From Glandiceps talaboti (Eukaryota; Hemichordata; Enteropneusta; Spengelidae): DNA of 64,000 nt. The notes under the pieces are model-generated. The model was given only the letters and a program-made list of their open reading frames with translations. It did not search any database and was not told the origin of the DNA. Location of the stretch: NCBI RefSeq assembly GCF_964340395.1, contig NC_135564.1, positions 1,403,501 to 1,467,500 of the forward strand, read 5' to 3'. Position 1 is the first letter of the stretch. Each line of letters opens with the position of its first letter. Below, piece after piece: positions 50,501 to 60,147 of the stretch. The position numbers and the translations under genes were made by a program.

Positions 50501-51772
50501 CATTTAGTTTGTTAACTGTGTATCATTTTATTGAATATCCATTTATTCATAGATCTCGAATTGGGTGCCTGTGTTAAAAATTCTATGGAAAAAACCAGAT
50601 TGACTATTTCTTTGAAAACAAGACAGCAACCACCAATTTCCTTTGTAATTTCTACAGAACTAGGAACAAGTTAGCTTTCATATGGCAAAGACTGGAGAGA
50701 ATGGAAGAAATTTGCCAGAGGTACATTCTACCTATTCATATTCTGGATGTGATAATTATAAATGTATACACTATAAGATGCTAGTTTGGCTATATACATT
50801 TATGTTATTCTTGCAAACCAGAGCTGTTATTTTTTCCGCTACACTTCAAAATAAAGTGGGGCAGCACATTAAGAACAGTGCCGTAAAACAGGCTGTGGTT
50901 TGCAACGATGATTTATGTATACGAGAAAAGAATGTTTATAGCATCCGTCAAGAAAACTACATTTCTTCATTGGATTTTTTGCAATAAGTATTGGTGCTAA
51001 AACAAATTAATAAATACATGTATATAAACTAGAGTAATAATAGTTAACAAAATAAGGTTTAGACAGGTCTATGGACAGCCATTTCACCTTTTTCACAAAT
51101 TCTAGCATGATCAATAAAATGAAATTCTAAAGCTGACATTTCAAGGACTTTTTTCTTTATTCTAATTGTCTATGATGATCATTTTTGTCATATGACCTTT
51201 GACCTCAAATAACAGCTGTCAAGTCACTATAGAATAATGACCCAGAAATATTTCCCATTCTTCAAAGAGCTAGCACAATTTTTGTGGAAAAAACATATTT
51301 ATTTCTGAAATTATATTGCATTAATTTTATATAATGAACAATCATTCAAATCACCCATTTATGTGGGAGTTTTGTTATGCTTTTTGTTTCTAAGGCCCAT
51401 ATCAGATTGAAAATATGGACAAGAAAAGGTTGTTTGGCAGAGCTTTATAGAAGAATATTGGCCAAGGCCAAAAGAATAATGTTATCATTTCTGATCCACG
51501 GGGCTCCACTGATAACACCAATGTGAGAACATCATGTCATGGGATAGAATTAGGTTCCTTAAAATATCATACAATATTTTAACAATACTCAATTCCTGTA
51601 TTACTCTCACAGGTAGACACTATCACGGTACGATCGTGAAAACAGCATTAACAATTTATTTGAGAAGAGAAATGATACCAACATGTGGTAGTTTCTTGTG
51701 AAATGTATTTGTCTACAACTCACCATAGATAGACGGATTGGTTGATTTCATTCGTTTCACATCAGTAGCCAT
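20780..51772 (-). CDS. GADL1: GADL1/CSAD-like acidic amino acid decarboxylase, copy A (whole gene, 14 exons)
   Basis: Fourteen exons join in phase to 534 codons without a break. This is a group II PLP-dependent decarboxylase, expected in the cytosol, that should decarboxylate aspartate, cysteine sulfinate or a related acidic amino acid. Family marks: [30 protein letters not shown] (about 174-191); SHYSIKKG with the His that stacks on PLP (218); [14 protein letters not shown] (269-282); HVDACWGG with the PLP-nitrogen Asp (300); HKMMG with the Schiff-base Lys (332); [26 protein letters not shown]; and VAPIIKERM...[14 protein letters not shown] matches CSAD/GADL1, not GAD (FQPDKQYD). Oddities: NPHK is CQHK and DAAWGG is DACWGG. 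The introns total about 29 kb and carry most repeats in this window. The neighbour TGFBR2 is convergent, as in vertebrates. Substrate is not settled by sequence; a divergent GAD activity is possible. Confidence 0.94.
21161..21250 (-). CDS. GADL1: GADL1-like A exon 13
   Basis: Encodes [20 protein letters not shown] and ...EFRKLLHK; the family CFWYIPP segment. Confidence 0.95.
21800..21851 (-). CDS. GADL1: GADL1-like A exon 12
   Basis: A 52-nt exon encoding [17 protein letters not shown]; aligned with YLVEEMKKREGFELVME of CSAD. Confidence 0.93.
22083..22125. repeat. (ACAA)n microsatellite
   Basis: AAAC/ACAA tetranucleotide run in intron 11 of copy A. Confidence 0.95.
22396..22598 (-). CDS. 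GADL1: GADL1-like A exon 11 (catalytic loop)
   Basis: Encodes [20 protein letters not shown], then [20 protein letters not shown] and [16 protein letters not shown]. The Tyr in ARYLF corresponds to the loop tyrosine of GAD67. Confidence 0.96.
22840..23065. repeat. (AAT)n-headed dispersed repeat with GCGCC...GCGC core
   Basis: An ATA/AAT run leads into TTGTAATGCGCCTCATCTCC and GCTCGAAGCGCAGAGGAAGA, then text that includes GTGAGTTTTGAGAGAATG. I associate this type of GCGCC/GCGC text with interspersed repeats in marine invertebrates, but the family identification is uncertain. Confidence 0.4.
23265..23408 (-). CDS. GADL1: GADL1-like A exon 10 (catalytic lysine)
   Basis: Encodes [20 protein letters not shown], then [18 protein letters not shown]. 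Lys332 is the Schiff-base lysine. The usual Asn-Pro before His-Lys is Cys-Gln here. Confidence 0.96.
24220..24440. repeat. Two-copy ~120-bp tandem duplication
   Basis: Both copies contain GAGT-GA-TCAGTTTGAATCAG, GTCATGTGAG-ATAGGACTA and AGAAAATGTACAAAACT. It lies in intron 9 of copy A, ending beside the exon 9 donor. Confidence 0.75.
24452..24568 (-). CDS. GADL1: GADL1-like A exon 9 (PLP site)
   Basis: Encodes [20 protein letters not shown] and ends WLHVD, with the Asp that pairs with the PLP ring nitrogen as the last codon. Confidence 0.96.
24880..25164. mobile_element. MITE with CAGRGCTCGAAATTAAC terminal inverted repeats
   Basis: The left end CAGAGCTCGAAATTAAC and right end GTTAATTTCGAGCCCTG are inverted with one mismatch and bound a 285-bp element. 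AATGG directly abuts both ends (24875-24879 and 25165-25169). Internal GGCTACCA / TGGTAGCC words repeat in both senses. The ends resemble hAT-type MITEs, but an eight-base target duplication is not clear. Confidence 0.75.
26189..26243 (-). CDS. GADL1: GADL1-like A exon 8
   Basis: A 55-nt exon encoding [18 protein letters not shown], bounded by CCTGTTAA-complement acceptor and CAG|GTTAGT donor. Confidence 0.93.
26801..27043. repeat. 81-bp tandem repeat, 3 copies
   Basis: Units start TTTAGAGGACCAGTTTTGTT at 26801, 26882 and 26963 and end GTCAGGCCATAGACCCT. They are nearly identical, so the expansion is recent. It lies in intron 7 of copy A. Confidence 0.95.
27034..27276. mobile_element. MITE-like segment with CATAGACCCTACA ends
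   Basis: CATAGACCCTACATG at the left is matched by the reverse complement of CGTGTAGGGTCTATAG at the right. No target duplication was seen. The CATAGACCCT end is shared with the 81-bp units and with the palindrome at 45589. Confidence 0.45.
27565..27926. repeat. 40-bp minisatellite with alternating variants (80-bp dimer), 9 copies
   Basis: Units contain GGGATGGAAACCATGGCATG or GGGATTGAAACCATGGCCTG in strict alternation, followed by GGATAGGTACTGTGGGAATT. The alternation shows that the array grew as dimers. Three overlapping open frames on the minus strand result from the period and are not genes. Confidence 0.95.
28584..29614. promoter_or_regulatory. Four scattered GGAAAATTCC + TGACATCA motifs
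   Basis: GGAAAATTCC occurs at 28584, 28705, 29505 and 29596. Each is followed one base later by TGACATCA, except that the third reads TGACAGCA. The first word is a palindromic kappaB-like decamer and the second a CRE-like octamer. All four are in intron 7 of copy A, with weak homology in the flanks. Confidence 0.5.
30428..30507 (-). CDS. GADL1: GADL1-like A exon 7
   Basis: Encodes [20 protein letters not shown] and VKCDER. His218 is the residue expected to stack on the PLP ring. Confidence 0.96.
31171..31289 (-). CDS. GADL1: GADL1-like A exon 6
   Basis: Encodes [20 protein letters not shown] and onward to SYTSEH. Donor CAT|GTAAGT. Confidence 0.95.
32420..32505. repeat. (ATTG)n microsatellite
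   Basis: GATT tetranucleotide tract of about 85 bp in intron 5 of copy A. Confidence 0.97.
33630..33736 (-). CDS. GADL1: GADL1-like A exon 5
   Basis: Encodes [20 protein letters not shown] and [12 protein letters not shown]; matches the family [16 protein letters not shown] segment. Confidence 0.95.
33835..33911. promoter_or_regulatory. Cluster of four CArG boxes in copy A intron 4
   Basis: CCATATATGG occurs at 33835-33844, 33860-33869 and 33881-33890, and CCAAATATGG at 33902-33911. All four fit CC(A/T)6GG exactly, the serum response factor site. They start 98 bp into the intron from exon 5. The even spacing (25, 21, 21) suggests origin by local duplication. Confidence 0.55.
34481..40569. 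repeat. 34-bp satellite array, about 179 copies, in copy A intron 4
   Basis: The unit contains TTTAAAATGTGCATATTTC followed by TATGTTAGTATTTTA and is 82% A+T. The period is 34 throughout, except for one copy near 38921 that lacks two bases. Variation is limited to a few positions: GTGCATA/GTGTATA, TTAG/TTAC/TTGG and TATGTT/TGTGTT. The last 0.7 kb (about 39840-40560) is almost uniform. The array occupies most of a 7.5-kb intron. Confidence 0.98.
41247..41337 (-). CDS. GADL1: GADL1-like A exon 4
   Basis: Encodes [20 protein letters not shown] and the start of the INSSA segment; substrate-pocket region. Donor C|GTAAGT. It is followed by the 7.5-kb intron that contains the 34-bp satellite. Confidence 0.95.
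42384..42509 (-). CDS. GADL1: GADL1-like A exon 3
   Basis: Encodes [19 protein letters not shown]... to [12 protein letters not shown]; corresponds to the PEELKQLLDLE region of CSAD. 126 nt, the same length as in copy B. Confidence 0.93.
43655..44092. repeat. 13-bp tandem array in both orientations, with outer inverted repeats
   Basis: The unit CTTTGTACATTAA (or TTTTGTACATTAA) runs forward, then reversed (43748-43803), then forward to about 44076. TTTTTGGCTAAG at 43739 and CTTAGCCAAAAA at 44077 bracket the foldback. The switch at about 43803 forms a near-perfect hairpin with almost no loop. It lies in intron 2 of copy A. Confidence 0.9.
44308..44463 (-). CDS. GADL1: GADL1-like A exon 2
   Basis: Acceptor CTTACAG, donor AAAG|GTAGAT. 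It encodes the N-terminal arm through [20 protein letters not shown], the conserved first helix of GAD/CSAD proteins. Confidence 0.92.
45582..45627. mobile_element. Minimal palindromic element with flanking direct repeats
   Basis: CATAGACCCTCCAC (45589-45602), a CAAC loop and GTGGAGGGTCTATG form a perfect 14-bp hairpin. GTCAAGG directly abuts both sides (45582-45588 and 45621-45627). This is the structure of a MITE reduced to its ends. Confidence 0.65.
45929..46245. repeat. ~62-bp tandem repeat, 4-5 copies
   Basis: Units contain GGTGAGGCACCTTTCTACAC, GATGACAGTGTA and CTCTTGCAATAATTGATA. The fifth (from about 46205) is separate and diverged. It lies in intron 1 of copy A. Confidence 0.85.
49469..50573. 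mobile_element. 1.1-kb imperfect palindrome, foldback transposon-like
   Basis: The left arm (49469 to about 49862) is the reverse complement of the right arm (about 50072-50573), which carries about 100 bp of extra sequence. Ends are CACAGGCAC and GTGCCTGTG. Flanks TTAAGACT and TTAAAAAT match at six of eight bases and may be a decayed target duplication. A smaller hairpin (TCATTATGATTGACATG, about 49868-49922) lies in the loop. It has no transposase frame. It lies in intron 1 of copy A. Confidence 0.8.
51724..51772 (-). CDS. GADL1: GADL1-like A exon 1 (start codon)
   Basis: ATG at 51772 encodes [16 protein letters not shown] and ends TATG|GTGAGT. A TCAACAG acceptor 29 bp upstream of the ATG (exon edge 51801) implies a separate non-coding 5' exon. 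Copy B has the same arrangement. Confidence 0.8.
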
Positions 51773-52049
51773 GATTGTTGTTTTAGTCGATGAAAATAAA
51801 CCTGTTGACAAAATAATCAGAATAAAATATTATAGACTACATACATACTAACCTCATACATGCATGTAATTTACTTCATTTTATCTTCATCTATAAAGAT
51901 TAACCTTTGAAATGAAATATTTTACTCTGAATATTATCACATCAAGTTTATTTCCAAAAGTTTTCCTTCAGTTGATTTAGTATCAGTACTGAGTTTCAAT
52001 ACCCTGGAATTTTTCCTTGACGCTGCATGATTTTTGCTACAATAAAGTC

Positions 52050-52073
52050 GGGGGGGGGGGGGGGGGGGGGGGG
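52050..52073. repeat. Run of 24 consecutive G
   Basis: Uninterrupted G homopolymer with quadruplex potential. The exact length may be a sequencing estimate. Confidence 0.9.
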
Positions 52074-54226
52074 TCAAAATCCTTACATGACGACTTATGA
52101 TGGGATAAGATGACTCCACAGACACCTGTATGTTTCAAAATACAATTATTGATAATATTGATCATCAATATTATGCATTTGACTGATACATGAAAAAGGT
52201 AAATAATGCTTGTTTCTAAGCCTACTAAATTCCATGAATGGTTATATGTTGTGATATAACCAAACAGTAAAAAAAACAGTAATTTTTACCCCCTTTCAGT
52301 GTCACTTAATATTGCCAAATATGTCAATATTGTAGATAATTCATTATATTTTTAAACATATTTTGGGTCACAAGTGTCTGTGGATGACACTGTCAAGATC
52401 ATCAAAAAACAGCAAGCTATGAAAGCTAATAATACATACATACATACATAAAGAATTATTAAGCAATGGGAGTCGGTGCGGGTTTCCACCCCCACCCCCC
52501 CCCCCACCCCCACCCTCCCCCTCCAATCTCAATGAATATAAAATTATATGCCAAAAAAAAACACATTTGCTGGGTGAAATTCAATTATGGGTTTGGCGAA
52601 AAGTTAACTTAAACGAGTGCCTACTATGATTCGGTTGTTGGATAGAGCACGGACGGCAAATGGGTACACAGATGATGCAATATGATATCTGCGCCGTGTT
52701 ATGATTCACATGCGTCCAAGGGATTCACATGCGTCCAAGGAAATGATCATGCGTTGGTATTTACTCATCGAGGCCTCAACATACGGTAGCGCTTCGTGAG
52801 ATCGGTATTTTATTTGAGCACATCAAATCGAAGCATATTTTCAAACCCTTTGTCATTTACAGTAGTTAGAATGAAAAAGTGAAAGAAAGTGATACAAAAT
52901 ATTAAGAAAAATGTCCAACTTGCAACTTTCTTGTAAAATTTTTGAACGTTGTGACCTGTGGACATGTTGGCTGAGGGAAAAATATTGGCTAAAAATGCTG
53001 AACTTTCAGGGGGAAACCTTTGAAAAATAATTTCTGGAATATAGAGAATGGAATTAATTTTTGTTTTGCATACTGTGTAACCAATAAATAATAAGTTTAT
53101 ACTTCCAGTAGCACTAGTAGTACGACATGCGATATGCACAGAGAAAGAAAAGAGCGAACCTTTGGTAGATGTTGAAAATCGGGTACATACAATTCTGTTA
53201 GCAATCCATTACGCCAACGAAGTGTTGTAACAGTATTAAATGCTAAGTAATTTAGAGAAGGGAATTGAAATAGAATGGAAATATGACTTCCAGTAATTTC
53301 GTTTGGGGGGAGACGTGAATTTTACTACACAGGAACTAGAGTTTTGACCGTGACGACGCCATCTCGCCATCAGCTGGTTGACCATGATGTAACTTTCCAG
53401 ATTTTTTTGTGATTACTCGTACTCTTTGGACCCCACTTTGGACTTGAAGCTGCAACACGCATGTTTACAATCCCTTAGTAAAGACAACCAAGTACTAATA
53501 TATATATGATAGAAATCGGGAGTATGGTATGTTAGGCATAGAAACTACACGATAGATAGTGCATGTACACACGGAAATTTCCACTATCGCTCAGTTACTA
53601 AAAGTGTGTACGTTCATGCGTACGCTACAACGGAACTTCGATGGCACTAATAGTGTTAAATAATAGGGGTGATATCAGGAGAAAGTCAATGCCAGTAATG
53701 GTGAAGTGAAAATTTACCCCTCCATCGAAAATTCTTTAAATATCTTGGAAAAAGAGACGAAAATATAACCTACCAAATTTGACAGCAGATTGGGACAGTA
53801 TGGGACATAGACGTGAGGGTAATGAACGCACCGTTCTATAAAGACCTTGTGGCAACACTGAAGTCATCACAATAGGAAATCCTATGCTAATGAATGGGAA
53901 AGAACTATGGAATATTCCACTACACCCAGCTGATAGAAAGGTGACCTTTCGTGCGAAATGATAGGGTCGTACTAATGAATATTTATCATTTTAAAGACAA
54001 TTGTACGCATGCGCAAATTGATTACCTTGTCACCATCACGTCAATGAGACTTGCGTACCTATAGGCTATAAGTACCTGGCCCAGTCCACAAGTCATCTGC
54101 TGTACGGGTCATTTCAACCCCTGATAAAGCAATTGGGTCACTTTCTGTAATAATTGCAACGTATTTTTTCTGAGCTGTTTATCGTGAAAAAATTCAGAAA
54201 CAAATTTTGTCTCCCTTCCTTTCTCT

Positions 54227-54335
<109 letters not shown>

Positions 54336-54674
54336 ACATGCATTGATCTACAATCTTTATCAGATGAATTGTTGAATTACTGAAACTATGACGATCAAAG
54401 CTAGACAACAATAGAATGAAGTTCTTGGCCGAAAAGTTTATAAAAAGCTGATCTTTCTGGAATAATCCTTTTATTGTTGTTAAATTCCTCATTCTTTTAA
54501 TTCGTTTGAAATATTGCATTTGTGAATACATGTATATACAGGCAACGTTTTTGATAGCCAACAGATCGAAATCAAAAGTTTTAGTTTGTGCTAGCTTGCC
54601 TATAGATGATTTACCATTAGTCACAAGATCAAGGAAAGATGCATTCGTATAGTGAAAAGATTTGGTAATGGTCT

Positions 54675-54815
54675 GTAATGCAGTCTGTAAGTTACGCCGT
54701 AATGGGGCGCCCTCACACATCGGTCAACCCCTCCCACAGAGGAGGGAGTAGTCTGTAATAAAGGTACGCCGTGACGGGGCGCCCTCAAACATCGGCCAAC
54801 CCCTAGAGGAGGCCG
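54675..54815. repeat. GGGCGCCCTC-bearing dispersed repeat, two tandem copies
   Basis: Each copy contains AGTCTGTAA, TACGCCGT-A-GGGGCGCCC, TCAAACATCGG-CAACCCCT and an AGAGGAGG end. It is related to the copy at 18570-18645. Confidence 0.7.
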
Positions 54816-55094
54816 GTGAGGGTGAAACGTCACGACGTATCTTACAGTCTAAGGAGAGAACGGAACGACACGACGTGCGCGTATCTTAGTCAAGTTTGAT
54901 ATCTACCTGACTAAAAAACGTAGTTGTTTATGCTTGTCCAAACTTGTCAGGTACCATTAGGTACATCGTATACCAAATGTAATTAGTGTTATACCATAGT
55001 ACCATTCGATTAAAGGTGATGTGATGTAAATGAAGATAAAATCTCGAGTAATTTCAAAGGGATTTCATATGGTAAAAAACCTAATCAAACCGAC

Positions 55095-55259
55095 TTTAAA
55101 ATCCATAGGGGCGTGTAATATTTCATAGATTGTTGTTGAAAAAAGAGCTTTTTCTTTACAGGTAGGAATATATAGTCAAAAGGTTGTTATATTTAGTCTG
55201 TAGACCAGGTATTCAAGGCAAAAATCTATGAAATATTACACGCCCCTATTTTAAAATCC
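55095..55259. mobile_element. 145-bp MITE with perfect 27-bp TIRs and 10-bp target duplication
   Basis: The element 55105-55249 begins ATAGGGGCGTGTAATATTTC and its last 27 bases are the exact reverse complement of its first 27. TTTAAAATCC flanks it directly on both sides (55095-55104 and 55250-55259). The intact ends and flanks point to a recent insertion. It encodes no protein. Confidence 0.9.
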
Positions 55260-56035
55260 ACACAACTTAACATATAAACTGTCCTTACCTGTTTGAACGT
55301 GTCACCAGTTACATTAGGTAACTCACTCGACGGAAAGGAACACACAACAACATGGTATAAAATGATTTCAAGTCGTGAAATTAATATTCCCTTTCTGGAG
55401 TAGTCAATTCTGTGTTTCACATCCAATGTATAGTAATTATATACCGCCTACAATGCACGTGCATGTACTTCTCTTGGATTGGCATGATGGCAAAGTATAA
55501 GAATACAATTCGATTTCAAGGGAAGATAACGTACTCGCTTTTGCTAATCCAGATATATGTCATCAATGCTATGCAATGTGACCACATAAAATATTTCGCA
55601 AATGCAGGAAACCGCTCTGGTTGCCACAGTAACACGTTTACTTTCATGATAACATGAGGTAGCTTAGTATAGTTTGACATTATCATATACCCATATAAAA
55701 TACATCATTCGGACACGTTATACAATCAAGACAAAACAAACCATCGGTATTTTCTAACATTATGTTTTTATTTGAAACACATTTCAAATGTGACTTACTA
55801 TTTCATTTGAAGCTGACATTGAAAATCACTGATCACAAGTAAAATCAACTCATTAGTTGATGAAATCCTCGATTCAACCCTGCATGGCAGTTTTCGTGTA
55901 CATATATATATATATCGGATACCTTTTGTACTTCATCCTATTTTTCTCAATTATAACACACTCACACTTTTTTCTCGCCTCTCCTCCAACAAACATAGTT
56001 TTACATTTATATTTATATAATATTCACCAGTATTC

Positions 56036-56230
56036 GTCGTAAAACTATAGCCCTTTTACGGTATTGTTAATTTTCACAGAGTACCTATCGTCGTAAAACT
56101 ACTGACCCTTTTACGGTATTGTTAATTTTCACTGTGTACCTATCGTCGTAAAACTACTGACCTTTTTACGGTATTGATAATTTTCACTGCGTACCTATCA
56201 TCGTAATACTACTAACCTTTTTACGGCACC
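56036..56230. repeat. 54-55-bp tandem repeat, about 3.5 copies
   Basis: Units contain TCGTCGTAAAACTACTGACC, TTTTACGGTATTGTTAATTT and TCACTGTGTACCTA. It ends about 210 bp downstream of the copy B stop codon. Confidence 0.85.
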
Positions 56231-56442
56231 GTAAACTGCGGCGAATGCTATCTAGTATGAAAAATACCAAGATTTGTTGTTGCATTTTAAGACTATTTCG
56301 TGCTCTCTCAACTAATAACATCAAATGACACCAGGTCATTGCAGGGATATCAATAATTAGTTCTTTCTTGCGAATTCAAAAATATATTTCTTTCATCAAC
56401 CATTCTGTCCGTATCCAACTCTTGTGACATCAGTAACACGCC

Positions 56443-56640
56443 CTAATAGTTTAGTAAATCTGACACCGTAATATCATTTCCAAGGCGTACAATTTCATCG
56501 ATGACAAATTCTAAATCTTGTCGCGTCGTTTTAGGATTACTAAAGATAATCCTAAAAAAGTTTGGGATATCCAGCAGAGGCTGATAGCCGATCAGAAGAG
56601 TTCCCGCTTTTACCATTCTCTCCTTGATGACTGGCGCCAC
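56443..56640 (-). CDS. GADL1: GADL1-like B exon 14 (C-terminus and stop)
   Basis: Encodes [29 protein letters not shown] and EIVRLGNDI, ending VSDLLNY and stop. It lacks the last six residues of copy A. Confidence 0.95.
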   Translation of the reverse strand: MAPVIKERMVKAGTLLIGYQPLLDIPNFFRIIFSNPKTTRQDLEFVIDEIVRLGNDITVSDLLNY

Positions 56641-57464
56641 CTACGTCGAACAATAAATAAATGTCAAGAGGTTCGCTTCATTGAGGTAATTTTCGGTGAA
56701 ATTCAGGGAACGTGTTCCAAATCATTCGTTGATAGTATTTTCTCCCTCCACATTTTGATAATTTGTCTCTCTCTACACCTTGATCCTTTGCTGTTGTCTT
56801 TTCCGAAAAGATGACTGTTACGGAAAGAAAGTAATGCAAATAAAGACGTACCTTTTCAAGTAACTTTTTGAAATCATCATCCTCGGGTAGTTCTCGTATA
56901 CATGGTGGAATATACCAAAATGATACATTGATACATTCAGGCTGTAGAGAGAAAGCATGAAAATGCGGATGTAGAAGAGAATACGGCAATATATCAACCA
57001 CTACTCGAAATAACAAATCATTCAATTAGAAGAAGATAAAGGAAATCACTTACTTCTATCACAAGCTTGAAACCTTCCCTCTCCCGAACAAGTTGTGTGA
57101 AATACCTGGAAGAAAACAATAATTTGACCATAATGGTGACTAGCCCACCTCGACAAGATTTTAAGATCGAGTTAAATAATTTGAATTATCAAATCCAAAC
57201 GCTATTTTAATTGTGGCTGTACCTTGAATTATCAAACTTAGTGTTTGTTTCTTCTTCAAATCCAAGATTTCCCTTGGCCTTGAACATCAACCAGAGTTTG
57301 CATGCATCAACTTTACGATTACACTGTACCACCTTATCACCTGTATCGTAGGAAACGTCATAGAACTTGTCCTGTTGGAAGATGTAGCTAGAAGAACGAG
57401 CACCTACACAATGTGTGTTATGCAATAGTCCAATCTAATATGAATGAGAGAGAGAGAGAGAGAT

Positions 57465-57536
<72 letters not shown>

Positions 57537-57632
57537 GAGGGAGGGAGGGAGGGAGGGAGGGAGGGGGAGGGAGGGAGGAGGAGGGAGGGAGGGAGGGAGG
57601 GAGGGAGGGAGGGAGGGAGGGGGGAGGGAGGG

Positions 57633-57710
<78 letters not shown>

Positions 57711-58845
57711 CTGTATATTTAGTTTTGTTTAATCCTGAACCTTTTTTTAATGGGACATTTCAGACACATGTGGATGTTTTTAAAGTCCCAATTACATTAT
57801 ATTGGAGTTTTATAAAAAAATAATCCAGTTATACTGTAAACGGTCTGCACTCTCTCTTCGAAATTAAATGCAATTTTGTCAGAGCGACTTGCAAATTCAC
57901 GCGATGCCCTTCATTCCTAAATTCATATGTATAACTAATATTACTTTATTCTTTTTAAGCAAAAGTCGTGATAACTTACATTGTCTCGAAGCAGTAATAC
58001 TGAACACTGGAATGGGACACCCATCATTTTATGTTGGTCCCATGACATGGAGTTCGATCTTTCAACACCTTTCAACAGATGTCGCCATTTTCTGGACAAC
58101 GACACAGAACCACCCCAGCACCCCTAACAGAGAAATGATACAGACAAACTATTAAAATAAAGTGTCGTGATAACATGGACAAACACAAACAAGTCGGTGT
58201 TTAAGGAATACAGGACAATTTTCTGTGTTAATTTTGCTTTATTGACAGTAGTAACTGAAACACAAGTAACCCTGAGGTCAGTGGCATAACAATTGAATGA
58301 CAACTACAGCTACAGGGCACAGTCAAAATCGTAATTGTGGAGAATGGACATTCATAAACCTATCTATGCTATGATGTGTTGACGTTAGTAGTCATTTCAA
58401 TATACATACATATGTGATACTAAATAAGGTTTACGTGAGTATTTTAAAAGACTGCCTTTAGTTGGTTCACGTCTCTGTAAATGACCCAGATTCTAAACCT
58501 TACCACTGTACTGGTACCATTCCATTTATAGCTGCAGTATGATTTATTAGACAGAAGATCTTTTAGTTGATATCTCAGCCACAGACTTTTGTATATCTAT
58601 TTTTTTATTTATGCTTTTTAAGTTTCATGGGAAAATATTAATGTATTTTGTGTACAACTATACCATAACCCATCATAAACAAACGTATATGTTATTGCCC
58701 ATGCCCAGCTAAAGGGAGGAAACCACTCACATACCAAGATACAATTTGCAGAGACACTGGGCTGAGTTTGGAGGAACTGAAAGGAGCAATGGCAGATAAA
58801 TCAGGGTGGCATATCAGAGTGTCTGAGATCTCGACTGCGGTCGAC

Positions 58846-58939
<94 letters not shown>

Positions 58940-60099
58940 ATGTTATTAAAGTTCCAAAAATCGAGACATAAAATGTTGACATAAACAGTGTTACAGTAGC
59001 GAATGAATGTCGTCTGCAACTGCGACTGCGTACTATAGTTCTGTTAAATAATTTATAAATACATCCTTAAATCATTCATGACAGTCCAAGTTATACATAA
59101 CCCTATCCCACCCAACGTACTTACATCAACATGAAGCCATAGTTCATACTTCTCGCATATATCAGCTATGTCGTCAATTGGATCAAAGGCACCAAATACG
59201 GTCGTACCTCCAGTTGCGTTTACGAAGAGAGGGACGTCGCCCTGTTTAGAAATAAACGGGTTTTATTGATAATTTCTAACTTACATCAATTTGTAACTAA
59301 ATTCATCTTATGAAAGAAATGCCACAGTCATCATAGCTACAACAAATATTTTATGTTTTACGATTCATCACCAAATACTTAATAATATCGACAGAACCAG
59401 AACACTCATGAATCTATAATTTCTACTCAGTCAAGAATTAAAGTCTTTGAATTCTTCATTCAAGTTTTATTCCAAACATTGATTTATATGTGTTTATGTT
59501 CTACAACACCTACGTAAAAAGCTCTCTCGTATTATTATAAGTTTAATGCTTCGAAATTGTCGATGTTTAAATCTGTGGGGACCTGTGGTTTGAAAACTCT
59601 TCACATCAATGATTGAATTTGAAAAAAAAGTGACCAAGTCAATTACAATGGTAACAATCTTGATTAATTGTGTGATGAAGTACACAATAAAACAGATCAG
59701 TAAATTCATTATTAAATACATTGGGGGTTATGTGACTATTTTAATGAATGCGATTGGTGCATACCCAGAGAGCTCGTCACGTGACTTAATATGAATAATT
59801 TCGTAATGTTACCATTTGCATTCTTACCCTTTCTTTGGCTTCAATAATCTTTTTCTCTAAATCTTTGACAAGCATCTTCCCTCTGTAAATGTCGATAAAG
59901 AACGTCAAACTACCAATAGATTGATAGAAACTGTACTGACAGTGGCTGAGAAGTTGGCCAACGATGGTATCCACGTTTGATCCAACCAACCAACCAACCA
60001 ACCAACCAACCAACCAACCAACCAACCAACAAAGAAAATCGCTAACAAACAAAAAACCAAGCATACTATCTTGCCAACTTTCAAAGACACTCATATACC

Positions 60100-60147
<48 letters not shown>

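Noticed and set aside
20780-51772. Calling copy A a glutamate decarboxylase (GAD65/67)
   Set aside because: The overall fold and HYSIKK fit, but FQQDKFYD, the KERMV/MIGYQP C-terminal segment and the TGFBR2 neighbour favour CSAD/GADL1. GAD would have FQPDKQYD and a longer N-terminus.
57444-57722. Glu/Arg-rich open frame
   Set aside because: Reading of the (GA)n/(GGGA)n tract in copy B intron 10.
58692-59019. Poly-His and poly-Ser open frames
   Set aside because: Readings of the (GAT)n microsatellite inside copy B intron 9.
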